From VRUB01 sp046758085 (GTDB taxonomy: Bacteria > Pseudomonadota > Gammaproteobacteria > Acidiferrobacterales > SPGG2): a stretch of DNA of 5,462 nt. The notes below the pieces were generated by a model, which worked only from the letters and a program-made list of their open reading frames with translations, was not told where the DNA came from and made no database searches. Below, piece after piece: positions 4,915 to 5,462 of this stretch. A program made the translations under genes and the position numbers. Every line of letters begins with the position of its first letter. Within the stretch, counting starts at the first letter, position 1. Where the stretch lies: assembly GCA_046758085.1 (NCBI GenBank), contig JBHHZP010000194.1:1-5462 (forward strand), read 5' to 3'.

Positions 4915-5462
4915 CTACTCCCTCACTCCGATCCAGTGAGTGTCTTGATCATCGATGTCGCCGCCGCTCGCGGCCTCGAACACCTTGCCGGTGATATCGA
5001 TGACGTTGTCGGTGCTCACCTCGCGTCCGCCCAGACCGGCGATGAATGAAACAATCCCCGGCCGGTTCGCCATTGGATAGAGGGCGGAGCGCAGCTCGTT
5101 GGCAAGCACGCCGCTGAAGAAGCTGGAGCCGAAACTGTAGTCGCGATCGATCACACCGACGGCCTGCACCCCCGACAGCGCGTCCTGCAGCTCGATGGTG
5201 GGGAACGGGCGGAACCATCTGACACGAACGAAGCCGATCTTTTTGCCTTGCTCGCGCATCTTACGCACGGCGACTTTCACCGGCATCGCCAGCGTCCCCA
5301 TTCCCACCAGGGCGACCTCGGCGTCCTCCATCATGTAGCGCTCGATGAAAGGCTCGCCGCCGCGCCCGAACTGGGCATTGAAATCATCGTAGGCCTCAAT
5401 AATGACATCACGGGCACGGCGCGCCGCCATGTCGTTTTGCCGGCGGATCTCCATCACCCAAT
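4915..5462 (-). CDS. porA: 2-oxoacid:ferredoxin oxidoreductase, alpha subunit, C-terminal part (cut by window edge)
   Basis: About 181 codons to the stop at 4915; the reading frame is open through the right edge, so the start lies outside and the first visible Met/GTG codons are internal. The visible part is the C-terminal transketolase-like domain of the alpha subunit: EVALVGMGTLAMPVKVAV, then GFVRVRWFRPFPTIEL, then AVGVIDRDYSFGSSFFSGVL, and SFIAGLGGREVSTDNVIDI near the end. This domain takes part in CoA and subunit contacts in the family. The N-terminal domain cannot be seen. It is followed at once by the beta subunit on the same strand, with five bases between stop and start, so both belong to one operon; gamma and delta (ferredoxin-like) subunit genes would be expected upstream, beyond the right edge. 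Confidence 0.87.
   Translation of the reverse strand, partial: WVMEIRRQNDMAARRARDVIIEAYDDFNAQFGRGGEPFIERYMMEDAEVALVGMGTLAMPVKVAVRKMREQGKKIGFVRVRWFRPFPTIELQDALSGVQAVGVIDRDYSFGSSFFSGVLANELRSALYPMANRPGIVSFIAGLGGREVSTDNVIDITGKVFEAASGGDIDDQDTHWIGVRE

Overview
The window reads as moderately GC-rich bacterial chromosome, most likely from a proteobacterium and perhaps a gammaproteobacterium. This rests on the types of secreted small proteins, Sel1/TPR proteins and TPR-linked aspartyl/asparaginyl hydroxylase, and on the style of the intergenic repeats. No rRNA, tRNA, CRISPR array, phage gene or transposase gene is visible. The species assignment is inference only.

Layout, left to right. (1) Bases 1-167 carry two short hairpins and a good ribosome binding site. 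(2) Bases 168-1506 hold three tightly spaced plus-strand genes, probably one transcript: a small secreted Pro/Phe-rich protein of unknown function, a secreted SRPBCC (START-like) protein, and a short Sel1-repeat protein. (3) Bases 1694-2461 hold the decayed remains of a TPR plus aspartyl/asparaginyl beta-hydroxylase gene. Its homology passes through two opposite frameshifts and stops before the catalytic domain. (4) Bases 2462-2749 are AT-rich, with palindromes and no clear gene. (5) Bases 2750-3601 encode an intact class I SAM-dependent methyltransferase behind a near-perfect Shine-Dalgarno sequence. (6) Bases 3602-3895 lie between convergent genes and are full of repeats: a 9-mer tandem repeat, then a 122-bp element with perfect 23-bp inverted ends, an internal hairpin and a duplicated 16-mer. 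(7) Bases 3896-5462, minus strand, encode the beta subunit and the C-terminal part of the alpha subunit of a 2-oxoacid:ferredoxin oxidoreductase (PorAB type).

The only pair whose joint function is clear is the oxidoreductase. The alpha and beta subunits form the thiamine-diphosphate and Fe-S core that oxidises a 2-oxoacid, probably pyruvate, with CoA and ferredoxin, or runs in reverse to fix CO2. The 168-1506 cassette may be an envelope-related unit, but its role is unknown. The methyltransferase substrate cannot be told from sequence. The region from 1.5 to 3.9 kb (broken gene, AT-rich junction, repeats) looks like a site of past rearrangement between two stable blocks. I see no clear new biological system. 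The best leads are the inverted-repeat element, the broken hydroxylase and the secreted three-gene cassette.
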